In this document: positions 44,435 through 55,369 of the stretch, piece after piece
How the letters are laid out: every line of letters begins with the position of its first letter
Numbering within the stretch: the stretch's first letter is position 1
NCBI GenBank assembly: GCA_020466095.1
Contig: CM035806.1
Span: 120,054,694 to 120,118,693, forward strand
Direction of reading: 5' to 3'
Source of the DNA: Chlorops oryzae
Taxonomy: Eukaryota > Arthropoda > Insecta > Diptera > Chloropidae
DNA length: 64,000 bases
Made by a program: the position numbers and the translations under genes
The notes under the pieces: generated by a model
What the model saw: only the letters and a program-made list of their open reading frames with translations
Told to the model about the DNA's origin: nothing
The model's database searches: none

Positions 44435-44993
44435 TGAAACGTATTTGAAAGCGGATTTCAAGCAGTTACCTGGACACGGATATTATACTGCGGTTAGAAG
44501 GGGTGGAGCATCCTTTAAATTTACCACCGAAAAACATACCAAATTTCCAAAGAAAAACATGGTGTGGCAGGCCATTTTCAAATGTGGCCTTCGAAGTAAG
44601 GAATTTGTGACGGATCGCACAATCAACACCGAAATTTACATCAGAGAGTGTCTGGACCGGCGTTTGCTGCCTTTTATACGTCAACACCAAGGTTCAGTAC
44701 TATTTTGGCCTGACCTAGCAACATCTCACTACGCCCAGAGAACGATGGATTGGTACCAAGCCAATAATGTCACTGTGGTACCAAGAGAAGCAAATCCTCC
44801 GAATTGCCCCGAACTTCGTCCAATCGAAAAATATTGGGCTTTAATGAAAAGGAACCTTAAGAAGACCAAACAAACTGCGAAGAACATCGAAATATTTCGA
44901 CATAAATGGCGTCGGGCATACACTAAGGTGAACGAAAGGTCGGTAAAAAACCTAATGGAGGACCTTAATAAAAAAGTGTATAATTTTTTTTAA
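44435..44993 (+). pseudogene. DD37E (ITm-type) transposase, 3' fragment
   Basis: About 185 residues. ETYLKADFKQLPGHGYYTA starts just after the first catalytic Asp, which in this family lies in a DDETY motif; here the codons before ETY come from the HINE. Further on: FPKKNMVWQAIF, then FWPDLATSHYA with the second Asp, and NCPELRPIEKYWALMK with the Glu. There are 37 residues between that Asp and Glu, the spacing that defines DD37E (ITmD37E/TRT-like) elements. It ends VYNFF before TAA at 44993. The DNA-binding domain and first Asp are missing, so it is a dead 5'-truncated gene. An open frame extends back into HINE-B and should not be used as the start. Confidence 0.85.
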
Positions 44994-45094
44994 GTTTATT
45001 TTTTTCAGTGTAATTAAAATTTTTATTTATTTTGTAATGTTCACTTAATAATAAACTGAAAGAATTTAAAAAAAAAACATCATTGGTTTTTTTG

Positions 45095-45560
45095 CAATAA
45101 AAAAAAAACAAAAGGACAGTTATTTCTGGGACAGTCTTTAGATGGAGTGGAGGTTAACCAAGTTGCCACCTCAAGGGCCGCAGTCGGTGTAGTTCCCATG
45201 GCTCCACATATACTGATGCATGCCAGTCTCTGGAGTTTTCTGAGACTGTTCTTTGCAGGTTTTGGCTGCGCCTTATTAAACCAATTGGGCGCACCATAGG
45301 ATATAATTGGCATGACAATAGAGGTGTACATCCAGAGGCTGAGCTTCGGGTTGAGCCCCAGTCCCTGCCAATAAGGCAGCGACTGGTCCATAATGCCGCT
45401 CTGGCTTTCTGTATTGTTCTCTCAAGATGAGCATTCCAAGTTATTTTCTCATCGAGCGTTATCCCCAAGTATTTGACTTGGTTTACAAATGGTATCTCCT
45501 AACCATTCAGAAATGGTTTCGTGAATTGATCCCTTTTCCTTTTCTTCGTAAAGAAACTGT
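45095..45560 (-). pseudogene. non-LTR reverse transcriptase, thumb/post-RT fragment
   Basis: On the minus strand KPFLNG..IPFVNQVKYLGITLD, EKITWNAHLERTIQKARAAL, then after a frameshift LNPKLSLWMYTSIVMPIISY, GAPNWFNKA and LQRLACISICGAMGTTPTAA. This is the region after the RT active site in LOA/Jockey-type elements, where AMxTTPTAALE precedes an RNase H domain. Two frames overlap near 45360. It belongs to a different non-LTR lineage from the R1-like element at 30868. Confidence 0.75.
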
Positions 45561-45591
45561 ATATACTCCAGGTCTAGTTCATATGAGCAAA

Positions 45592-45722
45592 CACTGTGAC
45601 TAGTTATTTTCCAATGACAGCTCAACGTTAAAAAAGACAGTTCAAAGCATTGGTTGGCAAATTAAGAGGGAGTAGTCCTGGTATTTTTGTGACTAGTCGG
45701 GGAGTAGTTGGAGTTACTGCAG
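45592..45722 (-). repeat. dispersed repeat F, copy 2
   Basis: Inverted relative of 880-1020, sharing TGGTATTTTTGTGACTAGTC and GCATTGGTTGGCAAA. Confidence 0.6.
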
Positions 45723-46788
45723 GGACAATACACTCCCACAAATACACACACACAAACACACACGTCGCGTGCAATGCTATGCATATTCATCAGTCGAAAC
45801 ACTCAGTGCAGCGCTCTCAGTGAATGGGCTGTCCAGATTGCGGACACCTTATTTCGTGTGCATTGTTCTCCAAATGGGCTACCATTTTTCTGCTTGCCGT
45901 ACTTGCCATTTATTCACAGCATAGTTCCAAACAGAGTTAGCAGAAACCAACAAAAAGCAAAAAAGCTAAAAAAAAAAGAGAATAAAATAAAAAATTAAAG
46001 CACAGCAAGAGGCGACATAACTTATTCGCAGTGGATTCCGCTCCCTTTGGCTCCTGCTGCACTTGAAACGAGATCGAAATGAAAGCAATTTGCTGAACGT
46101 CACCGCAATTGTCTCCAACGGCTGATATAAGGGGTGCTGCTGTTGCTGCTGCTGTTCTTGTTGTTGTTCCTGCTATTGCGCTATGCCGAACGTCAAATGC
46201 GGTATTCGGCGCTTAAGTCGTGACTTGATTGAATAAATTCAATTTATTGCACGTTCGCTCGGACGTTATTTCATTCCTTCTTTCTTGCAATCCCTCTTCA
46301 TTTGAACGGATGAAGCGTTTCGAGGCGCACTACGACTCCTGGGAAAATCTTCGTACTGTGGGTCCTCGGAAGCGTGGATGCATTGCCGCTATATTCTTTT
46401 TTACATACATACATACAAACATACATAGTTATGAGTTCATTTGTTCATAGCTCTCCAAACCAAATTCGCTTTTAATCCTAAAACCATGCAATGATTTTTA
46501 TGCGATCTTTTTCAGAAGGTTCCATTGTCGCTCAAACGAAGCGTGACTGTATTTAGCTAAGCTATCTCGTCGTCGTCGTCATCGTCGTCGGGACTTGATT
46601 AAATTATTTGAATTCTGCTCTGAGTGCGACAGCAACAACAACATCAATGGCTGACATTGTATTCCTTACACTTTTTTTTATTATTTCTACTATTTCCTTC
46701 TATTTTGTTGTTGTTGTGAGCCAACGCAATCGCTGCTGTAACTAATTTCGGCATTGCTGATTTCATATGTGGCTCAACCAGAGCTCCG

Positions 46789-46823
<35 letters not shown>

Positions 46824-47517
46824 CCCACCCGTTTTACTCTTTGTCGCCATCAACTTCTCGTCTTTACATCCTTGCACACTTTGTACCTACTTGGGAAACA
46901 CAACCTGCAAACAAACAAGAAAAAAACAGCAAATTGCGTGCTCCGCCATTTGTAAGTTTTCTCATTTCCGTAATGGACTCCCATACCCTCCACTGTGATG
47001 CGAAATTATGGAATGGAATCAGACCGCGCCTCCTCAATATTTCGGCATCAAGCCGATTGACTTCTCATGCATTACGCTTTAGAGCATCATTTTGGATTAG
47101 TATTTTACTCCCCGGCTCTCTTAAAACTTCTGATGGTACTTTTCCTCTATGGTAACCCTGTGGTTACCCTTTATCTCTCATCCCTTCCCTTCATGTGGGA
47201 CGTATTATCCCGCAGTCGAATGCGTGCTCACAGCAGCCAATTCTTTGGGATTTAGGATTTTTGAAAAAAATTCTCGCACGATTTCGAGCGGAAAAGCTTT
47301 CGCGAAAAACAAAATGAATACGAACAAGATGAATTAGATGGCTAGAGAGATTGGATTGTTGTTATAGCATACTTTCGCCACAAAAAAAGAAATAAAAAAT
47401 CGAAAAATTTGGAAAATGTTCTTGAATAAACATTCGCGAGACAACGATCTCGATTCTTTCCACAGAGGAACGTTTTTAAAGTTTTAAGAATTCTTAGAGA
47501 TTGTCAAGCGAAAAATC
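45723..47517. other. non-coding, simple repeats only
   Basis: Possibly host single-copy DNA. CTG/TTG trinucleotides at 46134-46180, CGT/CGTCAT units at 46570-46595 and a TC run at 46794-46820. Open frames are biased in composition and unsupported. Confidence 0.4.
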
Positions 47518-47644
47518 CTACAGGACCGAAAAATATATCCGCTTAATAGAGGTGTCCGTTTAAGAGGAAACTATTTGAGAAGCAAAGAAGCATTTCCAAA
47601 AAGTGTCCGTTTAAGAAGGGTGTCCGCAAGGAGAGAGTGCACTG
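47518..47644. mobile_element. pogo/Tigger-type MITE, copy 2 (truncated)
   Basis: Inverted relative of 12568-12709: ATCCGCTTAATAGAGGTGTC, AGGAAACTATTTGAGA, AAAAAGTGTCCGTTTAAGAA and the end AGAGAGTGCACTG. The first 28 bp of the other end are missing. Confidence 0.6.
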
Positions 47645-47999
47645 TCAACAAATTTTGAAACCAATTTGTTGCCATAGCAAGTAAAAGGTAATCTTACTGC
47701 ACTGGAAAGTTCATGGCCAAATTTTTCGGAAGTTTTGCGCTAAAAACAAGAGATTTTAAATAACCTTTTTTATCAAAACATGGGTCAATTTTTCAAACCG
47801 AATTTCAACAGAACAGCTGAACTTCTTCGACAAGGGAACTATTCAAACCAAAACCGAAGGCAAGGGGTCGGTTGGGATTTGAACCCCTTCCGAAATGCAA
47901 GGAATCGAAGAGTAATAAGAAGAAACACACATAGGACAACCTTATGCGAATTCTTGCATTGCCTAATTCTTTCCAAAATAGTGTTCTGCTCACGCAACT

Positions 48000-48245
48000 T
48001 TTACACACACATGCAGGTGGACGCCGGGACCGACAGACATGCAAGCAGGGAGGCAAAGAGACAAACAAACACAAAAGATAAACAGAAAAACAGACAAACA
48101 GACAAACAGACAAAACGACAAACAGACAAGCAAACAAAGAAGCAAACATACAAACAAATAAACAAATAGACAAACAGACAAACCTGCAAACAGAAGTGGC
48201 TATAACGAGTCTCCTGCAAAACCGCAATACACCGTCGACACAGAG
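48000..48245 (-). mobile_element. degenerate HINE family A remnant with expanded CAGA/CAAA array
   Basis: GAGTCTCCTGCAAAACCGCA then ATACACCGTCGACACAGAGA recalls the family A hairpin side. It is preceded by a long imperfect CAGACAAA microsatellite (48035-48185). The far half is lost. Confidence 0.5.
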
Positions 48246-48896
48246 AATTTCGTATTCCTCTCTGGTACCAAAACGAAAAAGACCATTAAAGCAATTATAA
48301 ATAAAAATGTGACGAACAACGGAGTGGCGCACATCGACCTCTTTACAATAAAAAAATGAAAAATTAAACGTTCACTACAACAACAACGGAGTTACTTATA
48401 GCTTAAATCCTTGTAATCCGCATTGTCGCTGCAATTTGTTCTCTCCATTGTTTTTTTTTTATACCTTTTCCGAAGGAAAGGGTATATTAAGTTTGGCACG
48501 GAGTATGTAACAGACCAAAGGGGTCGCGAAAGATATAGACATATATATACATATATATATATATATAATATATATATATTCTTGATCAGGCTGACGAGAG
48601 GAGTCGATCTAGCCATGTTTGTCTGTCTGTCGGTCACTAGTTTTCAGTTCAGGTTCAGTTTTACGTAATTTACTCCTAAGCCATGAAAGATATATTGAAA
48701 TTTGGCATGGACTTGAACCAGGTAAATGTCCGAAAAACTGCATGCAAATTTTTTTCGTAGTCCCTCTTGGGTCGTGGGAAGTGGTTCAGAAGTTTCAAAA
48801 AGTTTAAAAAAAAAAACGATTTTTAACGTTTTTCGTGGATAACTTTTACTATACATGCCAGCTTATTGAAATTTGGTGTGTGTATAGTTACTATAT

Positions 48897-49445
48897 CCCA
48901 GCGGGATATGTCACCCTGACATCACCGGTGAAGTCAGGGTGACTTGTCACCCTGGCATGCGTGACAATTCGTAGGACGCCTAGCATGACATTTGTACAGG
49001 GTTTGGACAGTGATTTCACCGGTGACAATGTCATGCTAGGGGAAGCGATGGCGAAAAAAGCATTTCAGTAGCACATTGCTATTTTTCTCTTTAAATGTCA
49101 ATTTATAGAAACCAGTTTGATAACTCTCTTCTTTGCCCTCTCTTTGAATATTTCGAAAATTTTTAAAAATCTATTTTTAATAATTTTTGTTCGCCTCAAC
49201 CAGGGATCGAATCCGCGATCTTCGGATTCAGAGTCGAGCACTCATCAACTACGCCACTTCATGCTAACGCTGAACTGACGCTAAAACCTTATTTAAATTT
49301 CAGTAGCCAATGAGAGGCAAGCACATGAACATCATCCCTCCACGATGACATGTCCTCCAAGATGTCATGCATGACAATGTCACCTATATGTCATCGATGA
49401 CATCACTGGTGACTTTGTCATGCAGGAGATAAATTTCCGCTGGGG
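48897..49445 (-). mobile_element. TIR element G, copy 1 (tRNA-bearing)
   Basis: About 549 bp with ends CCCAGCGGGATATGTCACC and, inverted, CCCCAGCGGAAATTTATCTC, inserted in HINE-C next to TA. Both sides are packed with TGTCA/TGACA words. A tRNA-like module lies in the right half. Copy 2 is at 53006-53595. No coding frame. Confidence 0.7.
49191..49260 (-). ncRNA. tRNA-like module (Gln-CTG-like) in G1
   Basis: Minus strand: TGGCGTAGTTGATGAG (box A), then GACTCTGAATCC, which equals a tRNA-Gln anticodon loop with CTG, then GCGGATTCGATCCC (box B). The anticodon stem pairs only in part and the acceptor stem is not closed, so it is a tRNA-derived pseudogene or module. Confidence 0.55.
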
Positions 49446-50151
49446 TAGAGTTAAGCTTTCGCTGAAAATTGCGACATTGCTATAGCTATGGTCATCATCC
49501 TACATGTTAGAAAAAAACACTCTTTCTCTAATTCTCATATCTGTATACAAAACGGATTTTTTTTTTCTTCTTCACAAATTCGCAATTCGCCGTTGGATTT
49601 TGTTTTGATTTATCGAGCTGCGGAAAAGACCACAGGGGAATTTTTCGAACCGGGCAGCGGAAAAGGGTAAAATTGCAACTCTGCGTCGCTGTTATGCAAA
49701 ATCAGATCGCCCTCGCACCGCACGGCACACAGTGTCACGAGTGTGGCCAAAAATGAAGGTTGGAAATGCTTAAAATTTTTTACTGTTATGAAAGTTAATA
49801 TTTGTACTGAGAGAAATCAAATCAAATTTTCTCAATAGTGGGACTCATGCTGCTACGCAAATTGTGGGAAATGAGAAATTTGTCAGACAACTGTCAAAGT
49901 TTATATGAAAATTTACGATGGGAAAAGTTACGAAGGCATTTGCGAAGCTGCATGAGTACCACTAATATGTCAAGCCGTTTAAGCGAACCACGCTTTTAAA
50001 GTTACACTAAACGAAATTTGTTAGTTTCTTTTAACGAAACTTTTTAAAATAGCTAATATTTGAAATGCTCTTATTTTGTTGATAGTAGTCTCACCTTAAT
50101 GATTTATATGCCAAATTATAGCACAAGCTTTTTATTTTAATTGACAACTAT

Positions 50152-50676
50152 TATACCCGACACACTCTGTGTCGAGGGTATATTGCGTTTGTTGGGTTGT
50201 GTGTAACACCCAGAACCAGTCGAGATAGACCATACAAAATGTATATAGAAATGATCAGCGTCACCAGGAGATTCGATTTAGACATGTCCGTCTGTCCGTC
50301 TGTCTGTATACAGTTATCTTATCGAAGGAGTTGAGCTATCTTGACAAAATTTGGTATGCGTGCTCACGCGGACATGAGTAAGAACAAGTTCGAGAATGGA
50401 CCCGATCGGACCATTTTTAGGGGTACCTCCAGTACTAGGGTCTGTCACAAAAATCCCAAAACTGCCCCAAAGATCTGACTTTTTCAAAATATTTCAATTA
50501 AACTTAGAATACGAGTGTATATTTAATCCTCCGATTAGAATTGCAAAAAACTTGGAAAAGTGGGCGTGGCAAAGGGCGGTTTTCATAAAGAAATTTAACA
50601 AAATTCGGTATATGGGACCCCTAATGGCCTATAAAACCTCTTGAATATTCTTACTTAGTGGTCGTGTTTTTTGGTG
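50152..50676 (+). mobile_element. HINE family A, copy 5 (truncated)
   Basis: Hairpin TATACCCGACACACTCTGTG at the left, through GGGGTACCTCCAGTACTAGG and GTGGGCGTGGCAAAGGGCGG. It stops after TTAGTGGTCGTGTTTTTTGG, missing the ACTATAACACC end. Confidence 0.75.
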
Positions 50677-50856
50677 AGCTTTGTGCAACTTTGTTTTTGT
50701 TTGATCGTAATGAAATTGTATTTGGATGTAGCTACCGAGCATTAGCAAAGGAAGGCCACGAAAATCGTATACAGATTCTGCTGAAATAACAAAACCTAGA
50801 AAAGTAGAAGACTTAATAAAAATTTCTTCTTCAGCAGAAATTATGGATTAAACATA

Positions 50857-52144
50857 TTAGGTGTAGTAAAAAGAAATCCATTATTTTTGCATTAAATTGA
50901 GGGCTTTATTTAAGATAGTTAGAATGACCCGATTTAGGTCAAATATGCGCCGTTTTGTTCGATAACTTGTTGCCATTTTAAAGGTAATTTCATTATGCCT
51001 CTCTCATAGAAGCCCTCGTTCCTATTAGCAAAAAATTGAGACAGTCGAATTTCAGAAGCCTCTCTTGAAGCGAATGTTTCACCAGCAAAATTATTCGCCA
51101 TGGACAGGAACAGATGGTAATCACTTGGTGCCAGGTCCGGACTATAAGGTGGATGCAGAAGAACCTCCCAACCAAACTCCCGGAGCTTCTGGCGAGTCAC
51201 TATCGATGTGTGTGGCCTGGCGTTGTCCTGATGGAACACAATTCCTCTCCTATTGGCCAAAGCTGGCCGCTTATGGGCGATTGCTTCCTTCAGACGGTCC
51301 AATTGTTGACAGTAGAGTTCCGAGTTAAGAGTTTTGCCGTATGGGAGCAGCTCATAGTAGATAATTCCCTGCCAATCCCACCAAACACACAGCAAAACCT
51401 TCCTGGCCGTCAATCCTGGCTTGGCCACCGTTTCCGCCGGTTCACCGTGTTTCGACCACGACCGTTTTCGCTTGACGTTGTCGTAAGTGACCCACTTTTC
51501 ATCACCAGTCACCAACCGCTTCAGAAATGGGTCGATTTTGTTGCGGTTCAGCAGCGATTCGCAGATGGAAATTCGGTCTAGGAGGGTTTTTTGCGTTAAC
51601 TCGTGTGGCACCCATACATCGAGCTTCTTTGTGTATCCAGCCTTATTCAAATGGTTCCAAACGGTTTTTTGTGCAATCTTTAGCTCTTTTGCAATCGAAA
51701 CAGTGCTAACATGACGGTCGGACTCGATAATTTCCATGATTTTATCGACATTTTCGACAATTGGCCTTCCAGTGCGTGGTGCATCCTTGACATCGAAGTT
51801 ACCGGAACGGAATCGACGAAACCAAAATTGCGCATGATTGGCTGTTACAGTATCAGGTCCATAAACGCTATTCACATTTTCAGCCGCCTGGCTTGCGTTT
51901 TCTCCCTTATCGAAGAAAAACTGTAAAATGTAGCGAATTTTCTCTTTGCTGATGTCCATCTTTGACAAGCTCTCAAACAAAACTGAATCAATCAATCAAA
52001 AAAGTGTCAAAAAAGCTTTTTTAGTAGGAACTGTCATCTTTCTAATGCCCCCTAGCGGAACACGATCGGACTTATACAACGCGAGATGCAGATAAATAAC
52101 GCCATCTATTGGAAAAATAATGGATTTCTTTTTACTACACCTAA
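50857..52144 (-). mobile_element. mariner M2, full length and intact
   Basis: 1288 bp with TTAGGTGTAGTAAAAAGAAA inverted repeats and TA at both sides. The transposase frame is uninterrupted. Same family and length as M1 (2368-3655). Confidence 0.95.
50934..51995 (-). CDS. mariner transposase (M2), intact
   Basis: 353 codons from 51995, or 341 from the Met at 51959 (MDISKEK), which I prefer because mariner transposases are about 340-350 residues and this Met opens the first helix-turn-helix. The second helix-turn-helix covers about residues 80-110 (STVSIAKELKIAQKTVWNH). The linker has WVPHELTQ. The catalytic residues are in TGDEKW, HQDNARPH and LAPSDYH, 34 residues apart for the last pair. 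CVWWDWQG is intact where M1 has a stop. All expected motifs and both TIRs are present, so this is the best candidate for an active element in the window. It could also mobilise M1 in trans. Confidence 0.94.
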   Translation of the reverse strand: MIDSVLFESLSKMDISKEKIRYILQFFFDKGENASQAAENVNSVYGPDTVTANHAQFWFRRFRSGNFDVKDAPRTGRPIVENVDKIMEIIESDRHVSTVSIAKELKIAQKTVWNHLNKAGYTKKLDVWVPHELTQKTLLDRISICESLLNRNKIDPFLKRLVTGDEKWVTYDNVKRKRSWSKHGEPAETVAKPGLTARKVLLCVWWDWQGIIYYELLPYGKTLNSELYCQQLDRLKEAIAHKRPALANRRGIVFHQDNARPHTSIVTRQKLREFGWEVLLHPPYSPDLAPSDYHLFLSMANNFAGETFASREASEIRLSQFFANRNEGFYERGIMKLPLKWQQVIEQNGAYLT

Positions 52145-53005
52145 TATTTCAAGATTAAAGTAGCACGATTCGACAAAAATATGGAGTGGTATAGGTAGAT
52201 GGTTAAAGGGGAAATTGAAAACCTGGGAAGCATTATATATGGAACGGGAAAAAGGGGAGGAAGGGGAAACTTACGTTTTTTAAGTCACCATGAACGAACG
52301 AATAAGGTGATAATTAACCTAAAATGTACTACTTCGGTGTGAGTTTTGCCTTTGAATTTCGATGTTTTCGAAACTTCGTATTTCTTGCTTGGGATGAAAA
52401 ACTGCCCTTGTTTTTAATTTTTACATTAAATACATGTTTGAATTTTATAAAAAAAAAGTGTACGATTTAACAATTCCTCCGATTTTTCATAGAATTTGGG
52501 TGGGGTCTTATAAGTGAGTTTTTTCCTAACTTTGAGTGGGCGTTATACAAAAAGTAAGCGTGGCACTCCAAAAATTATAATTGTTTCGTATATAAAAGGT
52601 GAAAGATAACTCGTGTGCTAAATTTCAATTCTCTAAAATGGCGATGTTAGAAAATCCAGTTGTAGGGCGGGGCGGGTGGTGGGTTGGTCGGATTTTTCCA
52701 ATTTTTTCAAAATTTCTTAATCGCATCGAAAGAAATGCCCATGCCAAATTTCATTGCTCTAGAGCAACTCCTTCTATTTTTGGCCAAGAAATGTATGGAG
52801 TCACGACACTGTGCGGCATCGCCCCACACAACACACTACACTACATTTGCGATTGCTGCTTTGCCGGAGAAACTACCACTTAACATAATCGAGCGGATGT
52901 GTAGCCGCTATAAGAACGCTGCCAATTCGAAGTGTAAATGCGCACATTTTACACGTAGCACTTGCAAATTGCTTTAAACAAACACACGCTCACATTAAGT
53001 AATGT

Positions 53006-53595
53006 CCCCAGCGGAACATTATCTCCTGCATGACAAAGCCACCAGTGATGTCATCGATGACATATAGGTGACATTGTCACGCATGACATCTTGGAGGACA
53101 TGTCATCGTGGAGGTATGCTGTTCATGTGCTTTACTCTCATTGGCTACTGAAATTTATATAAGGTTTTAGCGTCAGTTGAACGTTAGCATGAAATGGCGT
53201 AGATGATGAGTGCTTGACTCAGCATCCGAAGATCGCGGGTTCGATCCCTGGCTGAGGCGAACAAAAATTGTTAAAAATAGATTTTTAAAAATTTTCGAAA
53301 TATTCAAAGAGAGGGCAAAGAAGAGATTTATCAAACTGACATTTAGAGAGAAAAGAGCAATGTGCTGCTCTCAAATGCTTTTTTCGCCATCGCACCCCCT
53401 ATGACAATGGCGTGCCAATGCTATATGAGGGCTCACCAGTGACATTTTCTAATCTTCCGGTGATAATGTCACCGCTGAAGTCCCTGTCAGCTCCTGTGTA
53501 AATGTCATACAAAATGTCACCGGAAATAGCATGCATTCCGGCTCCGAAGTCACTAGGACATCATCGGGGATGTCCGCGGGACATTTCTCGCTGGG
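53006..53595 (+). mobile_element. TIR element G, copy 2 (tRNA-bearing)
   Basis: Starts CCCCAGCGGAACATTATCTC and ends, inverted, CCCAGCGAGAAATGTCC. Dense TGTCA/TGACA words (GATGTCATCGATGACATAT, AATGTCACC) cover both ends. A tRNA-like module occupies the left half. Similar to G1 over most of its left part, in opposite orientation. Confidence 0.7.
53193..53264 (+). ncRNA. tRNA-like module in G2
   Basis: ATGGCGTAGATGATGAGTGC (box A), GACTCAGCATCCGAAG and GCGGGTTCGATCCCTGG (perfect box B). It is a diverged homologue of the G1 module, with the anticodon-loop word changed from CTCTGAA to CTCAGCA. Confidence 0.55.
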
Positions 53596-55369
53596 TCAAA
53601 ACACTTCAAATCACACGAAAATATAGACCGAATCACCGCACCATACGGAAATGCAGTTACCTGTACTCGTCGTATCATCCGGCTTTGCTCGAGTTGAAAG
53701 ATAGATTCATTGTTGAATGTCCTCGTATTCAGTCCTTTGTCTATGATTATACCTTAATGCCAGAAAAGTAGGGCATAAAAATGCCAAATCACGCTGCGAG
53801 AGCCTCTGGGTTCAATTCCCAGCTCGGATGTGTTTGTTAGCTGTGTCGTTTTTCGGTTTCTGTTCTTTTTTAACTTTTTCGTGGTATCACTACAGGATAT
53901 CACCCTTAACGGTGAAAACCACACTAACCAACCAACGAAGAACTGGATACTTATTTAGTTTAATCGTAAATGTCTATTTATTTTGCATTTATTGTTAATA
54001 TAAAACTTCCTTTAATTTATTAATTTTTTTTTTTCAATCAGGCTTCATCCAAGCTATACACTACAAACTAAGAAATTGGTGCGTGCGATCGAAACCTATG
54101 GTGGTTACTTTTTTCATAATTTTAATCTTCTTTGAATAAATCACAATCGAAGCACTTTCTCGAGCAAGCCGCCATGGAACGCGAATAAAAACAAAATATA
54201 AAAAAAAGCTCGCACCAATGAAAGTGTTTGAGGATGACACTCGGAGACAGGCAGCAGGATATTTTTGTTGCTTTTGATTTTGTTGTTATTGTTTTTCATT
54301 GCTTTGAATAACGGAAGCGAATGGAAAACGAATTGACTATTGCCGCATAACATGCAAGACAGAAAACGAAAACGTTGAACGTGGCCGACGCAACGCGCTG
54401 CAATCCGATGGCCGAAAGACAAAAGAAGGGCTAAGAAACGGAAAAGGACATTTATGTATGCCTTCGCGCAGTCAATTTGAATGAGTTTCCGTATATTTTT
54501 TTTTTTTTTTTTTTTTTTGATTAGTTATTCCGAAATCTTTAAATCTCAATGTCTCACGCCTTTTTTGCTTCCGCGCTCGCTTTAATATAAAAAGAAGTGA
54601 CTTTCTCCCTCTCTCACCTCTTGACTCATAGAAGATACCCAGACGTTGTTTCGTTTTCTTCTTGTTGCTTTCAATTTTTCCTTACTTCGTTTTTCGTTTT
54701 TGGTTCATAAAACTGTTATGCTTTGTATGTGACCTTTGAGGTTCAATTTTTGATGATATACTCAAGAGCGCTTGAAAGAATGCTTCGTTATTTTTCGGCA
54801 AGTGATTTCCATTATTCGCTTCCATTTTATTATATTTAACTTTTTTTTTTTTTTGGCGCGCTCAATCGTGTAAATTATGCAAATTTCATTTTGGCAGACC
54901 GAAAAGGAAATGAGAAAGTCAGAAACGAGACACGGCGCAAAAAAAAAGAAGAATGAAAATGAGAAGGAGAAAATTGTAAAATAAGGAAGAGGAGGTGTGT
55001 ACATTTTTTTCCATTAGTTCTCGCTTATCCAGCTACCTGACTTTAAGGGGTTTTGTGAGAAATATGCAAATTCGTGAATTCGTTTGCCTTTCGCGCCTTT
55101 TACGTTATACGTACGTGCGGACGGGGCAAGGCGAGGCGAGGCACCATGCCATACCTCTGCAAGCATTCACATTCACAGCTAATTGGACCTGAGCTTTTCT
55201 ATCCTTTCCTTTGGATATAGCTATGGCTTTGGCTTTTGTGTGCTTATTTATGGACACAAAGCTGAAATGGAATTAAAAAGGCGCAGCCATTAATCGAACC
55301 ACTTTCGGACATTGGTGCCGTACTTCGTACATCATAATTTTTCGTGAGTCGTCGTGTGTGTGTGTGTTT
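53596..55369. other. non-coding; isolated T-arm-like hairpin at 53796
   Basis: CTGGGTTCAATTCCCAG near 53796 is a perfect five-pair T-arm with a seven-base loop, but no box A lies at the right distance. The rest, including T-runs near 54497-54518 and 54841-54854, shows no recognised family or gene. Confidence 0.4.

Larger units (their letters stand above)
48460..49575 (+). mobile_element. HINE family C, copy 2, split by element G1
   Basis: Starts TATACCTTTTCCGAAGGAAA at 48460 and follows the complement of 1461-3739 to about 48894. It resumes at about 49446 (GTTAAGCTTTCGCTGAAAA, CATAGCTATGGTCATCATCC) and fades after 49575. The interruption is the TIR element G1. Confidence 0.7.
49728..52813. 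mobile_element. candidate family D element, copy 2, with two insertions
   Basis: CACAGTGTCACG at 49728 and, inverted, near 52802-52813, as at 5198/6980. The right 250 bp match the left end of D1 in inverted orientation. A HINE-A (50152) and a mariner (50857) lie inside. Because the two outer ends match oppositely placed ends of D1, the boundaries are tentative. Confidence 0.4.

Noticed and set aside
44259..44440. N-terminus of the 244-codon frame at 44259-44993 as part of the transposase
   Set aside because: This part is HINE-B sequence (microsatellite and CCACGCCCAC box); the transposase homology starts only at ETYLKADF.
49191..49260. Functional tRNA-Gln gene
   Set aside because: Anticodon loop and boxes A/B are good, but acceptor and anticodon stems do not pair fully and the module lies in a repeated element.
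53796..53812. tRNA gene from the perfect T-arm hairpin
   Set aside because: No box A or other arms at the expected distance; likely a remnant or chance hairpin.
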